Assembly: GCA_002085355.1 (NCBI GenBank)
Contig: NATN01000214.1
Span: forward strand, 1 to 7,352
DNA: 7,352 nucleotides
Source: Candidatus Zhuqueibacterota bacterium 4484_87
GTDB taxonomy: Bacteria > Zhuqueibacterota > Zhuqueibacteria > Thermofontimicrobiales > Thermofontimicrobiaceae
Direction: 5' to 3'
Numbering within the stretch: the stretch's first letter is position 1; each line of letters begins with the position of its first letter. A program made the translations under genes and the position numbers. Positions 5,985 to 7,352 of this stretch are shown here, piece by piece. The notes under the pieces were generated by a model. It was given only the letters and a program-made list of their open reading frames with translations. It made no database searches and had not been told where the DNA came from.

Positions 5985-6383
5985 TCACACCCCCACATCT
6001 GGCACAAATTTGTATCCGTACATAATCCCCCCGGTTTTTCCCTCCTCGTTGATGCGACGGAATTTGGCAATCAGTCGGTCTCCTGTTTTCAGGTGATTCG
6101 GATCGCAATCGGTGATTTGTGCCATGAGCCGGACGCCTTCGTCCAACTCGACAATTCCAACTGCATAAGGCACCTGATCGCCAAAACCAGTAGGAGCTAC
6201 GCGAATAATTGTGAATGTTTCCAATTTTCCTTTCCCGGAAAGGATTATTTTTTCAAATTCCCGGCTGCCGCACTCCGGACAGATCAATCGTCCCGGGAAT
6301 GCAATATGACCGCATTGTACACATTTTTCTGCTTCCATTCGATAACGTCGCGGTATTTCCCGCCAAAATCGTGGTATATGCAT
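5985..6383 (-). CDS. DUF35-type Zn-ribbon/OB-fold protein, partner of the thiolase
   Basis: A 132-residue protein of the acyl-CoA-associated zinc-ribbon/OB-fold family. A short N-terminal helix region (MHIPRFWREIPRRY) is followed by a four-cysteine zinc knuckle (Cys21-x2-Cys24 and Cys35-x2-Cys38). An OB-fold follows from about residue 48 (GKGKLETFTIIRVAP, then PYAVGIVELDEGVRLMAQI, then KTGDRLIAKFRRI). Family members sit next to SCP-x/archaeal-type thiolases. In archaea they bridge acetoacetyl-CoA thiolase and HMG-CoA synthase and help pass the intermediate between active sites. Here the ATG (6383) overlaps the thiolase stop by one base (TAATG), and a strong GGAGGTG site (6395-6389) lies within the thiolase's last codons, so translation is probably coupled. 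It is complete and of typical length, with all zinc ligands intact. The exact acyl-CoA is unknown. Confidence 0.88.
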   Translation of the reverse strand: MHIPRFWREIPRRYRMEAEKCVQCGHIAFPGRLICPECGSREFEKIILSGKGKLETFTIIRVAPTGFGDQVPYAVGIVELDEGVRLMAQITDCDPNHLKTGDRLIAKFRRINEEGKTGGIMYGYKFVPDVGV

Positions 6384-7352
6384 TATTTCACCTCCAAAAT
6401 ATGTGAAACAGAACTGGCGCCTGAGCCTCCCATGTTTTGTGTCATTCCGATACGCGCGTTTTTGATTTGCCGTTTTCCGGCTTCACCGCGCAATTGCGTA
6501 ACCACTTCGCAAATCTGCGCCACACCAGTCGCGCCTACCGGATGGCCTTTTGCCTTTAGCCCACCGGATGGATTGATGGGAAATTTTCCGTCAAGAGCAG
6601 TCATGCCATCCATCACCGCCGGGCCGCTCTCTCCTTCTTTCACAATTCCCATAGACTCCATAATCATCAACTCGGCGATTGTAAAACAATCGTGCACTTC
6701 GGCAAAATCAACATCTTCAATTTTCAGACTTGCCATTTTTAGCGCGCGTTCGATGGAAAGGCGAACTGCTTCTAATTTGAGCAAGTCTTTTCGTTGCGCC
6801 AGTGCGATAGTATCCGTCGCATTTCCAACGCCGGAAATGACCACGGGAGCATGCTTTTTCAGTTTTTTCGCTTCTTCCAACGGAGCCAGTAAAACAGCAG
6901 CCGCACCGTCAGTAATAGGCGAACAGTCAAACAACCGCAGCGGGTCCGCTACCATTGTCGAAGACATCACGTGCTCGCGGGTAACTTCGAACGGAAATTG
7001 CGCATTGGGATTCAAACTGCCGTTGTGATGATTTTTTACAGCGACTTCTGCGAGCTGCTCCCGCGTCGTACCATAACGTTCCATGTGGAGACGCGCCATC
7101 ATCGCATAAAGTCCGGGAAAAGTCACGCCGTGAAATACTTCCCATTCCTGATCTGCTGCGGTCGCCAGAGCATAAGTCGCTTCCTCGCCATCGACATCTG
7201 TCATTTTTTCTACGCCGATCGCCAACACATAGTCTGCCATGCCCGACGCCACTTCCAAAAACGCACTTCGCACTGCCTGCCCACCGGACGAACATGCTGA
7301 CTCCACGCGCATTGCTCCGGCGTGTTTATTTCCAAGATAATCCGCCACCATC
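6383..7352 (-). CDS. Thiolase family protein (SCP-x/archaeal acetyl-CoA acetyltransferase type), N-terminus beyond the window
   Basis: At least 322 residues are visible. Family members are about 390 long, so roughly 70 N-terminal residues probably lie beyond position 7352, and the methionine at 7351 is likely internal. The nucleophilic cysteine is in VESACSSGG (visible residue 20). The catalytic histidines are in EVHDCFTIAE (His220) and GHPVGATG (His270). CSPITDGAAAVLLA (143-156) is also typical. The C-terminal loop reads TQNMGGSGAS (304-313) where biosynthetic thiolases have a second catalytic cysteine in CIGGG. Its absence is normal for the SCP-x/archaeal subgroup. The enzyme would condense acetyl-CoA to acetoacetyl-CoA or cleave 3-ketoacyl-CoAs. 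It pairs with the overlapping DUF35 gene. In this setting it may process acetoacetyl-CoA from leucine breakdown; that role is inferred. Confidence 0.9.
   Translation of the reverse strand, partial: MVADYLGNKHAGAMRVESACSSGGQAVRSAFLEVASGMADYVLAIGVEKMTDVDGEEATYALATAADQEWEVFHGVTFPGLYAMMARLHMERYGTTREQLAEVAVKNHHNGSLNPNAQFPFEVTREHVMSSTMVADPLRLFDCSPITDGAAAVLLAPLEEAKKLKKHAPVVISGVGNATDTIALAQRKDLLKLEAVRLSIERALKMASLKIEDVDFAEVHDCFTIAELMIMESMGIVKEGESGPAVMDGMTALDGKFPINPSGGLKAKGHPVGATGVAQICEVVTQLRGEAGKRQIKNARIGMTQNMGGSGASSVSHILEVK

Overview
The window holds seven genes, all read from the minus strand, so transcription runs from high to low coordinates. Base composition looks even and moderate, with no tRNA, rRNA, CRISPR array, transposase or phage gene. 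Most junctions are short, and most starts have a clear Shine-Dalgarno sequence. The repeat-filled intergenic region and the gene families suggest an uncultivated Gram-negative bacterium, perhaps of the FCB assemblage (Calditrichota or KSB1-like). That placement is a weak inference: nothing in the window identifies the taxon directly.

Layout in transcription order. (1) 7352-5985 is a two-gene unit: the C-terminal four-fifths of a SCP-x/archaeal-type thiolase, overlapping by one base a small DUF35-type zinc-ribbon/OB-fold protein. (2) 5984-5699 is a 286-base intergenic region filled with short degenerate direct and inverted repeats and no convincing gene. (3) 5698-35 is a five-gene unit: stand-alone biotin carboxylase, glutaconyl-CoA-decarboxylase-alpha-like carboxyltransferase, a small biotin-carrier-like protein, a FAD acyl-CoA dehydrogenase and an enoyl-CoA hydratase of the methylglutaconyl-CoA hydratase type.

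Together the second unit fits the middle of leucine/isovalerate breakdown: acyl-CoA to 2-enoyl-CoA (dehydrogenase), biotin-dependent carboxylation of 3-methylcrotonyl-CoA (carboxylase subunits), and hydration of 3-methylglutaconyl-CoA to HMG-CoA (hydratase). The thiolase/DUF35 pair could handle the acetoacetyl-CoA end. HMG-CoA lyase and a CoA transferase are not in the window. The pathway assignment rests on the gene combination and on the LiuC-like hydratase; the dehydrogenase and carboxyltransferase alone would not prove the substrate.

The most striking observation is in the carrier gene (2095-2550). It has one complete lipoyl-like domain with no biotinylation lysine. The last strands of a second, typical biotin-carrier domain lie out of frame at its 3' end, just across a seven-A run. 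The segment that should hold the biotinyl-lysine hairpin is absent in every frame. As sequenced, this carboxylase operon therefore encodes no visible biotin acceptor. It is either a decayed gene, an assembly error, or a carboxylase that borrows a carrier from elsewhere.
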